Assembly: GCA_036503065.1 (NCBI GenBank)
Contig: DASXXM010000709.1
Coordinates: forward strand, 1-20,512
Direction of reading: 5' to 3'
DNA length: 20,512 bases
From: DATEPR01 sp036503065
GTDB taxonomy: Bacteria > Actinomycetota > Actinomycetes > Mycobacteriales > Pseudonocardiaceae
A model generated the notes under the pieces. The model ran no database searches, had not been told where the DNA came from, and saw nothing but the letters and a program-made list of their open reading frames with translations. Positions 7,170-14,643 of the stretch are shown piece after piece; positions within the stretch are counted from its first letter, which is position 1, and each line of letters opens with the position of its first letter. A program made the position numbers and the translations under genes.

Positions 7170-7901
7170 TCAGCGCAGGCTGTAGCCGATGCCCCTGATC
7201 GTCTGGATCAGCGGGCGGCCCTGGTTGTCGATCTTCTTGCGCAGGTAGCTGATGTAGGACTCGACGATGCGGCTGTCGCCGTCGTAGTCGTAGTTCCAGA
7301 CCCGGTCCAGGATCTGCGTCTTGCTGACGACTTTCTCGGCGTTGACCATCAGGTACCGCAACAGGTTGAACTCGGTCGGCGACAGCTCCACGATCCGGCC
7401 TGCGCGCCGTACCTCGTGTGCGTCCTCGTCCAGGGTCAGGTCGGCGTAGGTGAGCTGGCCGTCCCAATCGCCCTTCGTACCGGGTGCCCGCCGTGCGCGG
7501 CGCAGGATGGTGCGCAGCCGCAGCACGATCTCCTCCGGGCTGAACGGCTTGGTCACGTAGTCGTCGCCACCCGCGGTCAGCCCGGCGATGCGTTCGGCGA
7601 TCGAGTCGCGGGCGGCCAGGAACAGGACCGGCACACGTGGGCCGAACGGTTCGGCGGATGGTTGGGAGAAGGCACTGTCGTGGCCGTTGCGCAGCCTGCG
7701 GGCCAGCGCGAAGCCGTCGCCGTCCGGGAGGACCGCGTTCATGACCATGACATCCGGTGGAAACGCCATGGCCATGGTCAGTGCCGCCGCGCTGTCGCCG
7801 ACGGTGTGCACGTCGAACCCGCTCAGTCGGAGTGTCGCGCTGAGGAGGTCGCGGACATTCGGTTCGTCGTCCACGACCAGTACGGTTGCCGGCGGGCTCA
7901 T
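7170..7901 (-). CDS. Atypical OmpR-family response regulator, phospho-acceptor lost
   Basis: A 243-residue protein with a receiver domain (about 6-131) and an OmpR/PhoB winged helix (about 145-243; LSPTEFNLLRYLMVNAEKVV, ESYISYLRKKID, IRGIGYSLR). Acidic residues Asp11 and Asp12 and the conserved Lys118 (VTKPF) remain. The residue aligned with the phospho-acceptor Asp is Asn55 (DVMVMNAVLPDGDG), and the switch Thr is Ala96 (LFLAARD). There is also an insertion of roughly a dozen residues before the fourth strand (HDSAFSQPSAEPFG). No histidine kinase is adjacent. The DNA-binding half is fully conserved, so it probably still binds DNA, controlled by something other than phosphotransfer, as in JadR1-type regulators. 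ATG 7901 starts the receiver in the usual place; its ribosome site (AGGA) is weak. Confidence 0.9.
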   Translation of the reverse strand: MSPPATVLVVDDEPNVRDLLSATLRLSGFDVHTVGDSAAALTMAMAFPPDVMVMNAVLPDGDGFALARRLRNGHDSAFSQPSAEPFGPRVPVLFLAARDSIAERIAGLTAGGDDYVTKPFSPEEIVLRLRTILRRARRAPGTKGDWDGQLTYADLTLDEDAHEVRRAGRIVELSPTEFNLLRYLMVNAEKVVSKTQILDRVWNYDYDGDSRIVESYISYLRKKIDNQGRPLIQTIRGIGYSLR

Positions 7902-8015
7902 TCGTGCATCCTGACCGGTAAAGATGCGAGCTACCTCAAGATCGGCTGGGAGCTTGCTGTGAGCCCCTTGCACACTGCTGGTGATCGGCTCGGCGCCAGT
8001 GGTCACCCAATAGGC

Positions 8016-8029
8016 GATCGACGTCGATC
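8016..8029. repeat. 14-bp perfect palindrome
   Basis: GATCGACGTCGATC is perfectly symmetric. It lies about 115 bases upstream of the atypical response regulator and directly abuts the inverted repeat at 8030-8060, so it may be an operator. Confidence 0.45.
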
Positions 8030-8060
8030 ATGCCGAGACGGATCGGCATTTTCTCGGCAT
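8030..8060. repeat. 9-bp inverted repeat
   Basis: ATGCCGAGA (8030-8038) and TCTCGGCAT (8052-8060) are exact reverse complements separated by 13 bases. A further CGGCAT lies at 8044-8049 and another at 8092-8097. The site lies between the response regulator and the sigma factor gene. Confidence 0.45.
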
Positions 8061-8348
8061 TACGGAACATGACCGAGCCGACACGCGTTGACGGCATCCT
8101 CGGATGATCGCCAATACCGTGGCCCGTCGTTGTCGGGGCAAATGTCAATGTCAATGTCCGACGAAAAGCGGCCACTTGTGGAGACTAGGTAGCCATAACC
8201 TGGATTCCCTCGGACAAGGAACCCAAATCGGCCTGACACAAGGACGTTCCCCGTCGGTAGCGCTGGCCTGGCACCCGCTGGGTTGGTACTCTCTGTGACG
8301 CCCGACAGCCGACCTGGTCGGTCTGTGGCGAGCTGTGAGGTGGTGTCC

Positions 8349-8489
8349 ATGACGGCTCAGCATCCACCGGTGGGTGTCCTCTTCGGAGAGACGCCGGTTG
8401 CCAGTGGTGTGCTGCCGTTGCCGAGCACGGCCGCGGGTGGGTGCGCGAGAACGAATGCGCCGGTTGGGGCCGGGGGTATCGTTCGGTGA
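8349..8489 (+). CDS. Possible small leader ORF before the sigma factor
   Basis: A 46-codon frame beginning MTAQHPPVGVLFGETPVASG. The ATG at 8349 follows GAGGTGG by about five bases, a better ribosome site than that of the sigma factor. The stop at 8487-8489 overlaps the GTGAGG that probably serves the sigma gene start at 8504. The product has one Cys and no recognisable domain. It could be a real small protein, a translated leader that couples translation to the sigma gene, or chance in GC-rich DNA. Confidence 0.35.
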   Translation: MTAQHPPVGVLFGETPVASGVLPLPSTAAGGCARTNAPVGAGGIVR

Positions 8490-8503
8490 GGTTGGGGGCC
8501 GGG

Positions 8504-9160
8504 ATGACCGAACTTGTTGCCAGTGAACCGCTGACGGTAGCTCTGCACAGGGTGCCGGACGCGCAAGTTCTTGACTCAGTCATTACGTCCACAGTGGATA
8601 GCGACGACCTGGCAGTTGTGGTCGCCGCCGCGGTGACGGGCGATCGGCTGGCGGTGGACCGGCTGCTCGGCTACGTCCGTCCGCTGGTGGTGCGCTACTG
8701 CCGCGCCAGGGTGGGTCGTCAGGAGCGGTCGTTCGCCTCGGCCGACGACGTCGCGCAGGAAGTGTGCCTCGCGGTGCTCACGGCGTTGGCGAGCTACCGG
8801 GACCAGGGCCGCCCGTTCCTGGCCTTCGTCTACGGCATCGCCGCACACAAGGTCGCCGACGCGCACCGGGCCGCGGCCCGCAACCGCGCCGAACCGGTGG
8901 CCGAGGTCCCGGACGAGCCGGAGCTGGAGGCGGGCCCGGAACAGCGCGCGATGCGCGACGAGACGACCGCCCGGATGGCTGAGTTGTTGCAGGTCCTGCC
9001 GGCCAAGCAGCGCGAGATCCTGGTACTGCGCGTTGTCGTCGGCCTGTCCGCGGAGGAGACCGCGGATGCCGTCGGCTCGACCCCCGGCGCGGTCCGGGTC
9101 GCCCAGCACAGGGCCCTGGCCCGCCTGCGGCTCACCGCGTCCCGCTGGGACCTGGTCTGA
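8504..9160 (+). CDS. ECF RNA polymerase sigma factor, SigD/ShbA-like
   Basis: A 218-residue sigma factor of the ECF class. Region 2 is at about 45-110: RLLGYVRPLVVRYCRARVG, then ADDVAQEVCLAVLTALASY for -10 recognition, and FLAFVYGIAAHKVADAHRAA. An acidic linker (EVPDEPELEAGPEQ) leads to region 4 at about 150-215 (LPAKQREILVLRVVVGLSAE and TPGAVRVAQHRALARLR, the -35 helix-turn-helix). The combination closely resembles mycobacterial SigD and Streptomyces ShbA; ShbA drives the gene for the principal sigma factor. No anti-sigma gene is adjacent. ATG 8504 begins a typical length; an in-frame upstream start at 8441 lacks a ribosome site. GAGG at 8488-8491 is the likely Shine-Dalgarno. Confidence 0.87.
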   Translation: MTELVASEPLTVALHRVPDAQVLDSVITSTVDSDDLAVVVAAAVTGDRLAVDRLLGYVRPLVVRYCRARVGRQERSFASADDVAQEVCLAVLTALASYRDQGRPFLAFVYGIAAHKVADAHRAAARNRAEPVAEVPDEPELEAGPEQRAMRDETTARMAELLQVLPAKQREILVLRVVVGLSAEETADAVGSTPGAVRVAQHRALARLRLTASRWDLV

Positions 9161-9213
9161 CCTGGTGAGATCAACAGAGGTCGCGGTCCAAGATCACTCG
9201 ATCCGGTGACAAA

Positions 9214-9226
9214 CCCGGAAACCGGG
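9214..9226 (-). terminator. Small hairpin between convergent genes
   Basis: CCCGG (9214-9218), AAA, CCGGG (9222-9226). Read on the minus strand the stem is followed by TTTG, so it could end the YbjQ operon transcript. The stem is only five pairs, so confidence is low. The rest of the 9161-9387 gap shows nothing else. Confidence 0.3.
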
Positions 9227-9387
9227 AGAAAACCACCCGGTCCCGTTCGTTGAGCCCAGAAAACGGCCGCCCCGGCTCACGGCGACACACAGCGAAAACC
9301 CGCACGAGCTGCGTCCCAGGTCCAGCGAGGTCCGAACCACCCGACCGACGCCAGCCGTTTGGCAGGTTGGGCTGCCCGTGCGGTTGG

Positions 9388-9801
9388 TCAGCCGCCGAGC
9401 AGTCTGGACAGGGCCTCGCGGGCCGCCGCGTCGCGTTCGGCAAGTTTGCTGAGTTCCTCGGCCAGCAGACCGAGCCACTCGTCGATACCGATCGTTTTGC
9501 GGCTGATCACGACGTCCCGGACGACGGTGCGGACTTCGGCGTCGACACCGCGTTTTCCTTGGCGTAGCTCCAATTCCCGCGCCTGCCCGCGCACCCGTAC
9601 GGCGATCGCCTTGCCGGGGCGGCCCGCGACGCGGTCGCCGACGCTGCGCTGGTAGTCGACCTCGACCATGCCGTCCGGCAGGGCATCGCCCAGGGTGCTG
9701 GTCAGGACCCTGGTGTAGGACTCCACGTCGGACCGGTCCGCGCGCAGGGCGGCGATCATCATGTGCATGTCCCATGCTGGGCCCAGCTCGCCCGAACTCA
9801 T
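9388..9801 (-). CDS. Conserved-looking small protein in YbjQ operon, unknown function
   Basis: A 137-residue soluble protein. The ATG at 9801 lies two bases after the stop of the upstream YbjQ gene, so translation is probably coupled; this decides the start over the longer open frame. The middle has alternating beta-strand patterns (MVEVDYQRS, KAIAVRVRGQARELELRQ, AEVRTVVRDVVIS), and the C-terminal 40 residues form an amphipathic Leu/Ala/Glu helix (WLGLLAEELSKLAERDAAAR). No signal, membrane segment or cysteine is evident. I do not recognise a named family. Its fixed position behind two YbjQ genes suggests it works with them. Confidence 0.8.
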   Translation of the reverse strand: MSSGELGPAWDMHMMIAALRADRSDVESYTRVLTSTLGDALPDGMVEVDYQRSVGDRVAGRPGKAIAVRVRGQARELELRQGKRGVDAEVRTVVRDVVISRKTIGIDEWLGLLAEELSKLAERDAAAREALSRLLGG

Positions 9802-9803
9802 GG

Positions 9804-10625
9804 TCAGTTGTCCAGCAGCGGAAGCACCAGCTGCGGTTTCGCGATCGTGTGGTCGGCGCGCAGCGGACGGATGGCCGTGCCGATCGCGAAGAACTCCGTG
9901 GTGTGGCCGCCCCACCGGTGTGGCAGCGACAGCAGTTGCACACCGACGATGCCCTCGGCGTGCAACGACTCAGCCTCGGTCTGCATCCGGCTCATCGCCA
10001 GCTCGCGGGCGTCGTACAGGGCCTCGGTGAACTGCGGGATCTCCACGTTCTGGCCGATGTTCCCCAGCGCCTGCCAGAAGCGCTGGTGCGCGATGTGGTA
10101 TACGCACGTGCCCATCACCATGCCCAGCGGGGCGTAGCCGGACTGGACGAGCGTCCAGAAATCCTGTCCGTTCAGATCCGAAGTGAACGGTTTGCCGGTG
10201 TTGTTCCGCCATTCACCCTTCTCCTCCGCCTTGACCGCCGTGCCGATCGCGATGAACTCGGCCAGGTCGTTGCCGAACTCCTTGAACTCGATCTCCAGGC
10301 GCACGCCGACGATGCCGTCGGCACCGAGGACGTCCGCCTCGGCCTCCATCCTCGACATGGCCAGTTCGCGCGCGTGGTACATCGCGTTGGAGAGCGTGTC
10401 CAGTTCCTGGTTCTTGCCCCACCGGCCGAACTGGAAGCCGACATGGTAAATGCTCGAACCCAGGACCAGCCCCAGCGGCCGGAAACCGGCCTCGCGGACC
10501 AGCAGGAACTCGTTGACGCTCAGGTCCGAGGTGAACAGCGTGGTGCTCTGCCCAGGCTTCATCTCGGCGAGCCGGCGCATCGCATCCTCAGGGATGCTCT
10601 GGCCGTCGACCTCCGCACTGCTCAT
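9804..10625 (-). CDS. Tandem YbjQ/UPF0145-domain protein
   Basis: A 273-residue soluble protein made of two copies of the YbjQ (UPF0145, 'putative heavy-metal-binding') domain, at about 28-134 and 146-256. The copies line up: FTSDLSVNEFLLVREAGFRP / FTSDLNGQDFWTLVQSGYAP, GLVLGSSIYHV / GMVMGTCVYHI, ARELAMSRMEAEAD / ARELAMSRMQTEAE, DGIVGVRL / EGIVGVQL and EFIAIGTAV / EFFAIGTAI. Single-domain YbjQ proteins form ring oligomers; their function is not established, and metal binding here is only a family label. GGAGAG six bases before ATG 10625 sets the start. The gene follows another double-YbjQ gene by 25 bases and is followed by a coupled small gene. Confidence 0.87.
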   Translation of the reverse strand: MSSAEVDGQSIPEDAMRRLAEMKPGQSTTLFTSDLSVNEFLLVREAGFRPLGLVLGSSIYHVGFQFGRWGKNQELDTLSNAMYHARELAMSRMEAEADVLGADGIVGVRLEIEFKEFGNDLAEFIAIGTAVKAEEKGEWRNNTGKPFTSDLNGQDFWTLVQSGYAPLGMVMGTCVYHIAHQRFWQALGNIGQNVEIPQFTEALYDARELAMSRMQTEAESLHAEGIVGVQLLSLPHRWGGHTTEFFAIGTAIRPLRADHTIAKPQLVLPLLDN

Positions 10626-10650
10626 CGGGAACTCTCCATCCGATTGTTCG

Positions 10651-11508
10651 TCAGGACTGCTGTCCGGGCTTGCGAAGGGGCATGATCGTGAGCGCTTTGG
10701 TCGGTGCCCGCCTGCCGGTGTGGAAGCGGGCGATCGTGGTGCCGAACACGGAGGACTCCGCGCAGAGCAACGGCGTGTTGCCGGCCTCCTGATGCCACGA
10801 CCGCAGGCTCATGCTGGCCACGATCGCGCCGTCCGCGCGGGCGCTGCGGGCGTGCGACGCGAACGTCTGCCGTGCCTTCGCGCGCACTCTGTTGATCAAC
10901 TGGGTGTACGCGTTGACCTCGGAGTTGCCGGCCATCACGGACATCTGCGACCGGCTGGCCCAGTCGAGGAACTGGCTCTCCACCGCGATGCCGATGGCGA
11001 TCCGGGCCGGCACCCAGCCCGCGTACATCAGTTTGGCCACGTCCTGGCCGGGCAGTTCGGTGGTGAAGAGCTGTCGGGGGCGGCGGGTCGAGTTGGCGCG
11101 CACCGCGGTGCCCAGCGCCATGAACTCCTGGCCGGTCTCGGCCAGTGCGCTGCGGGTGAGGCGGATGCCGACGATCCCGTCCGCGCCCATCGCCCTGGCC
11201 TCCGTCGTCATCCGGGCCAGCGCGGTGTCGTAACCGTGGTAGAGCGCGCTCACGTACGGCTGGAAGCTGACCGAGCCGACGAAACCGCCCATGCTGCCGA
11301 CGCCGCCCATGCCGTAGTTCATGCCACCGGTCCAGCCGATGTTCTGCACGATGCAGCCCATCACCTCGCCGACCGGGCTCAGGCCGACGGTCTCGATGCC
11401 GACCGCGCCGGCCACCGACAGCAGCGACGTCTTGAGGCCGGTCGCGTCGAACCGGGCCAATCGGGCCCGCGCGACATCCGGCAGCCAGTCGCCATCCGTG
11501 CCGGCCAC
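10651..11508 (-). CDS. Divergent tandem YbjQ/UPF0145-domain protein
   Basis: A 285-residue protein, first gene of the three-gene operon. The first YbjQ-like domain (about 20-135) keeps VGEVMGCIVQNIGW, ARMTTEARAMGADGIVGIRL and EFMALGTAVR, and carries an inserted Gly/Met-rich loop (GGMNYGMGGVGSMGGFVG). The second (about 144-265) is more diverged (LFTTELPGQDVAKLMYAGW, ARQTFASHARSARADGAIVA). GTG at 11508 is chosen because GAGGAGG stands five bases upstream, the strongest ribosome site in the area. ATG at 11556 and GTG at 11601 would extend the same frame but have poor sites. No signal peptide is visible. Function is unknown; together with the next gene the operon encodes four YbjQ-type domains. 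Confidence 0.8.
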   Translation of the reverse strand: MAGTDGDWLPDVARARLARFDATGLKTSLLSVAGAVGIETVGLSPVGEVMGCIVQNIGWTGGMNYGMGGVGSMGGFVGSVSFQPYVSALYHGYDTALARMTTEARAMGADGIVGIRLTRSALAETGQEFMALGTAVRANSTRRPRQLFTTELPGQDVAKLMYAGWVPARIAIGIAVESQFLDWASRSQMSVMAGNSEVNAYTQLINRVRAKARQTFASHARSARADGAIVASMSLRSWHQEAGNTPLLCAESSVFGTTIARFHTGRRAPTKALTIMPLRKPGQQS

Positions 11509-11702
11509 GGTGACCTCCTCAGCTCCGGACGCACGCTCAGTGCTCCCGATGTTCATCGTGCCACGACCCGGGATACGGCGAACATCGACTCGACTGATCA
11601 CGGTTCGTTGTCCCGAATTACTACGGAAGTCAGCACCGGACCCTCGATGTGATTAGGCTCACTAGTCACGTGTGTAACGGCCAGTGAGGTGGGAGTGGTC
11701 AC

Positions 11703-13202
11703 ATGTCATCCGCAACGTCGCAGGACACCAGTGGCGTCATCCGCAGCCTGATACCTGCCCGGATCGACCGGTTGCCGTGGTCGGGTTTCCACACCAGGCT
11801 GGTCGTCGCCCTCGGCGTCGCCTGGATCCTGGACGGCCTGGAGATCAGCGTGGCCGGCGCGGTCGGCGGGGCGTTGACCAAGCCGGACACGCTCAACATG
11901 TCGGCACCCGCGGTCACCGCCATCGCCACCGTCTACCTGATCGGTGAGGTCGTCGGCGCCCTGGTGTTCGGCATGTTCGCCGACCGGTGGGGCCGCCGGA
12001 AACTATTCATGATCACGCTCGGCGTGTACCTGATCGGCAGTGGCCTGACGGCCGCGACCTCGGGTGCCGGCGCGGGCTGGATCACGTTCCTCTACGCCAC
12101 CAGGTTCATCGCCGGGATGGGCATCGGCGGCGAGTACGCGGCGATCAACTCGGCGATCGACGAGTTGATCCCGGCCCGCTACCGGGGCCGGATCGACATC
12201 GCGGTCAACGGCACGTACTGGGCAGGCGCGATCCTGGGCACGTTCGCCACCTTCATCTTCCTGAACGCGATCTCGCCGCACCTGGGCTGGCGGCTGGGCT
12301 TCCTGCTCGGACCGGTGCTCGCACTGGTGATCATCTTTGTTCGGCGCAACCTGCCGGAGAGCCCGCGCTGGCAGTTGATGCACGGCCACGCCGAGGCGGC
12401 GGAGGCGTCCATCGCTGGCATCGAGCGCGAGGTCGAACTGTCCGGCGGCAAGCTCGAACCGGTCGACGAGAGCCGGGCACTGGACATCAGGCCTGCCGAG
12501 CGGACCGGCTACATCACCCTGACCCGCGTGCTGATCCGGGACTACTTCCCGCGATCCGTCCTCGGTCTCGGGCTGATGGTCACCCAGTCGTTCCTCTACA
12601 ACGCGATCTTCTTCAGCTACTCGGTCGTGTTGACCGTCTTCTATCACGTGCAGGGGACGGCGGCGCTCTACGGCATCGCGTTCGCCATCGGCAACCTGAT
12701 CGGTCCGTTCGTGCTCGGGCCGCTGTTCGACACGATCGGCCGCAAGAAGATGATCTCGGGGAGCTACCTCGCCGCCGGTGTGCTGCTGGGTGTCAGCGCG
12801 TTCCTGTTCAACGCGCACATGCTCAACGCGACGACCCAGACGCTGGCGTGGGTGATCATCTTCTTCTTCGCGTCCGCCGGCGCCAGCGCGGCCTACCTGA
12901 CGGTGAGCGAGATCTTCCCGCAGGAGGTGCGGGCCAAGGCGATCGCGGTGTTCTTCTCCATCGCGCAGATCGTCGGCGCCCTGGCCACCCTGTTCTACGG
13001 GTCCCTCATCAACAAGGACCACCCCGACTTCGGCAAGCTCTTCATCGGGTACCTCACCGGCGCGGTGATCATGATCGCCGGGGGTGTCATCGCGTTGTTC
13101 TTCGGCGTGTCCGCGGAAGGGAAGTCGTTGGAGGACATCGCCGACCCGCTGGGCGCGGTCCGCCGTGGCGAGGCCATGAGCGGGGCGGCCGCGGGGGACT
13201 AG
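11703..13202 (+). CDS. MFS transporter, sugar-porter-like
   Basis: A 499-residue inner-membrane secondary carrier with about twelve transmembrane segments. Family signatures are clear. After TM2 comes GMFADRWGRRKLF (G-x3-D-R-x-G-R-R), TM5 carries the RFIAGMGIGGEYAAI motif, the central loop has NLPESPRWQLMHG, and the second half repeats the loop as GPLFDTIGRKKMI. An acidic cytoplasmic tail follows. WILDGLEIS in TM1 and the overall pattern fit the metabolite:proton and SV2-like branch rather than drug exporters. The substrate is not readable. GGGAG about nine bases before ATG 11703 sets the start. The next genes, 99 bases downstream, are acyl-CoA dehydrogenases behind their own probable promoter, so co-regulation is possible but not shown. 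Confidence 0.9.
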   Translation: MSSATSQDTSGVIRSLIPARIDRLPWSGFHTRLVVALGVAWILDGLEISVAGAVGGALTKPDTLNMSAPAVTAIATVYLIGEVVGALVFGMFADRWGRRKLFMITLGVYLIGSGLTAATSGAGAGWITFLYATRFIAGMGIGGEYAAINSAIDELIPARYRGRIDIAVNGTYWAGAILGTFATFIFLNAISPHLGWRLGFLLGPVLALVIIFVRRNLPESPRWQLMHGHAEAAEASIAGIEREVELSGGKLEPVDESRALDIRPAERTGYITLTRVLIRDYFPRSVLGLGLMVTQSFLYNAIFFSYSVVLTVFYHVQGTAALYGIAFAIGNLIGPFVLGPLFDTIGRKKMISGSYLAAGVLLGVSAFLFNAHMLNATTQTLAWVIIFFFASAGASAAYLTVSEIFPQEVRAKAIAVFFSIAQIVGALATLFYGSLINKDHPDFGKLFIGYLTGAVIMIAGGVIALFFGVSAEGKSLEDIADPLGAVRRGEAMSGAAAGD

Positions 13203-13239
13203 GCACTCGGCTCGCGGTCCCCGTTTCCCGGCGATAGTT

Positions 13240-13251
13240 TACTGGCCAGTA
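13240..13251. promoter_or_regulatory. Palindromic operator candidate before acyl-CoA dehydrogenase operon
   Basis: TACTGGCCAGTA is a perfect 12-bp palindrome about 50 bases upstream of the dehydrogenase start. Half-site TACTGG recurs in GGTACTGG at about 13267-13274, and CTACGGTAG lies between. The 99-bp gap is thus crowded with TAC/GTA-type symmetry typical of TetR-family fatty acid regulators. The binding protein is unknown. Confidence 0.5.
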
Positions 13252-13301
13252 GGTTTACTCTACGGTAGGTACTGGTCGATCGGCGGGAACGGGGACCACG
13301 C

Positions 13302-14630
13302 ATGGCAGACGACAACGGGCCGACCGGTCGGCGGGACGCGATGGGCTTCGGCCTCGCGCTGCTCAACCGGCTGGCCGGCGCGCCCATCGTGGCGCGGCTC
13401 GGCCTGCGCCGGCCGGTCCAGCAGGCCGTGTTCCAGGCCACCCGCGCCGGATTCCGCACCGCCGCCGCTGCCGGCCGTACCTTCCAGGCCGCCCAACGGT
13501 TCGGCAGGCCTGCCCGCCTGCCGGCCGGTCCCGAGCGCGACCTGCTCGACCTGACACCCACCGACGACCAGCGGTTGATCGTCGAGACCGTGCGCGAGTT
13601 CGCCGCGGCACAACTCCGGCCACGCGCCGCCGACGCCGACGATGCCTGCGCCACCCCGCCCGAAGTGTTCGGCAAAGCCGCCGAACTGGGCATTTCGCTG
13701 CTGGGCGTGCCGGAGGAACTCGGCGGCATCGGCACGGAACGCGCCACGACGACCAACGTCCTGGTCGCGGAAGCCCTGGCGCACGGCGATCTCGGCATCG
13801 CGGTCGCGTGTCTGGCGCCATCGGCCGTGAGCAACGCGCTCGTGCTGTGGGGCGACGCCGACCAGCAGGCCACCTACCTGCCGGCCTTCGTCGGCGACGA
13901 CGTGCCGGCCGCGGCCGTCGCGGTGCTCGAACCACGCGCCCTGTTCGACCCGTTCGTGTTGGGTACCAAGGCCCGCCGGACGTCGACCGGGTTCGTGTTG
14001 GACGGCGTGAAGTCCTTGGTGCCCACGGCGGCCACGGCCGAACTGTTCGTGGTGGCCGCCGACCTTGAGGGCCGCGGTCCCACGCTGTTCCTGGTCGAGT
14101 CCGGCACGGCCGGCGTCGCGGTGGCGGCCGAACCGGCGATGGGCCTGCGGGCCGCCGGCATGGGACGGCTCATGTTCGAACGTGTCCCGTTGCCGGCTCG
14201 CGCGTTGCTTGGCGACGCGGACAGCTACCGGGAGTGCGTCCGGCTGGCCCGGCTCGGCTGGTGCGCGTTGGCCGTTGGCACCGGGAAAGCCGTGCTGGAC
14301 TACGTGATCCCGTACGTCAACGACCGCGTCGCGTTCGGCGAGCCGGTCAGCCACCGGCAGGGTGTCGCGTTCACCGTGGCCGACATGGCCATCGAACTGG
14401 AGGGCATGCGACTGGTGACCTACCGCGCCGCCGCCCGCGCCGAGCAGGGCAAGCCGTACGCGCGCGAGGTGGCGCTGGCCAGGAAGTTGTGTGCGGACAA
14501 GGGAATGTTCCTGGGCAGTGCCGGCGTGCAGATGCTCGGCGGCCACGGTTACGTCAAGGAACACCCGGTGGAGCGGTGGTATCGGGACCTACGGGCCATC
14601 GGCGTCGCCGAGGGCATCGTGCTGGTGTGA
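13302..14630 (+). CDS. Acyl-CoA dehydrogenase family protein, FadE24-like subunit
   Basis: A 442-residue protein of the acyl-CoA dehydrogenase fold. About 80 N-terminal basic, Ala-rich residues precede the helical domain (TPTDDQRLIVETVREFAAAQ). The usual flavin-contact motif before the beta domain (x-T/S-E-P-x-x-G-S-D) is absent: AVLEPRALFDPFVLG stands there instead. The C-terminal region is recognisable (NDRVAFGEPVSHRQGVAFTV, GVQMLGGHGYVKEHPVERWY) and ends AEGIVLV, keeping a Glu where the catalytic base of many family members lies. The order with the next gene resembles the mycobacterial fadE24-fadE23 pair, so this is probably one subunit of a heteromeric enzyme. ACGGGGA six or seven bases before ATG 13302 sets the start. 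Confidence 0.85.
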   Translation: MADDNGPTGRRDAMGFGLALLNRLAGAPIVARLGLRRPVQQAVFQATRAGFRTAAAAGRTFQAAQRFGRPARLPAGPERDLLDLTPTDDQRLIVETVREFAAAQLRPRAADADDACATPPEVFGKAAELGISLLGVPEELGGIGTERATTTNVLVAEALAHGDLGIAVACLAPSAVSNALVLWGDADQQATYLPAFVGDDVPAAAVAVLEPRALFDPFVLGTKARRTSTGFVLDGVKSLVPTAATAELFVVAADLEGRGPTLFLVESGTAGVAVAAEPAMGLRAAGMGRLMFERVPLPARALLGDADSYRECVRLARLGWCALAVGTGKAVLDYVIPYVNDRVAFGEPVSHRQGVAFTVADMAIELEGMRLVTYRAAARAEQGKPYAREVALARKLCADKGMFLGSAGVQMLGGHGYVKEHPVERWYRDLRAIGVAEGIVLV

Positions 14631-14643
14631 GGAGGGTCGAGCG

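Larger units (their letters stand above)
7902..8348. other. Gene-free regulatory interval rich in inverted repeats
   Basis: No supported gene is visible. Starting from the regulator side it holds a 14-bp perfect palindrome (8016-8029), a 9-bp inverted repeat (8030-8060) and three tandem copies of AATGTC (8141-8158). The right side should hold the sigma factor promoter, but I could not place hexamers with confidence. Confidence 0.5.

Noticed and set aside
8141..8158. Three tandem AATGTC copies as a repeat array
   Set aside because: Only three six-base units; too short to call a functional array, noted within the interval instead.
11658..11688. CTCACT/AGTGAG inverted repeat before the MFS gene as an operator
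   Set aside because: Six-base arms with a 19-base loop overlapping the ribosome site region; too weak to support.
12003..13022. Long minus-strand frame opposite the MFS transporter
   Set aside because: Shadow of the transporter's codon bias; Asp/Arg/His-rich with no domain.
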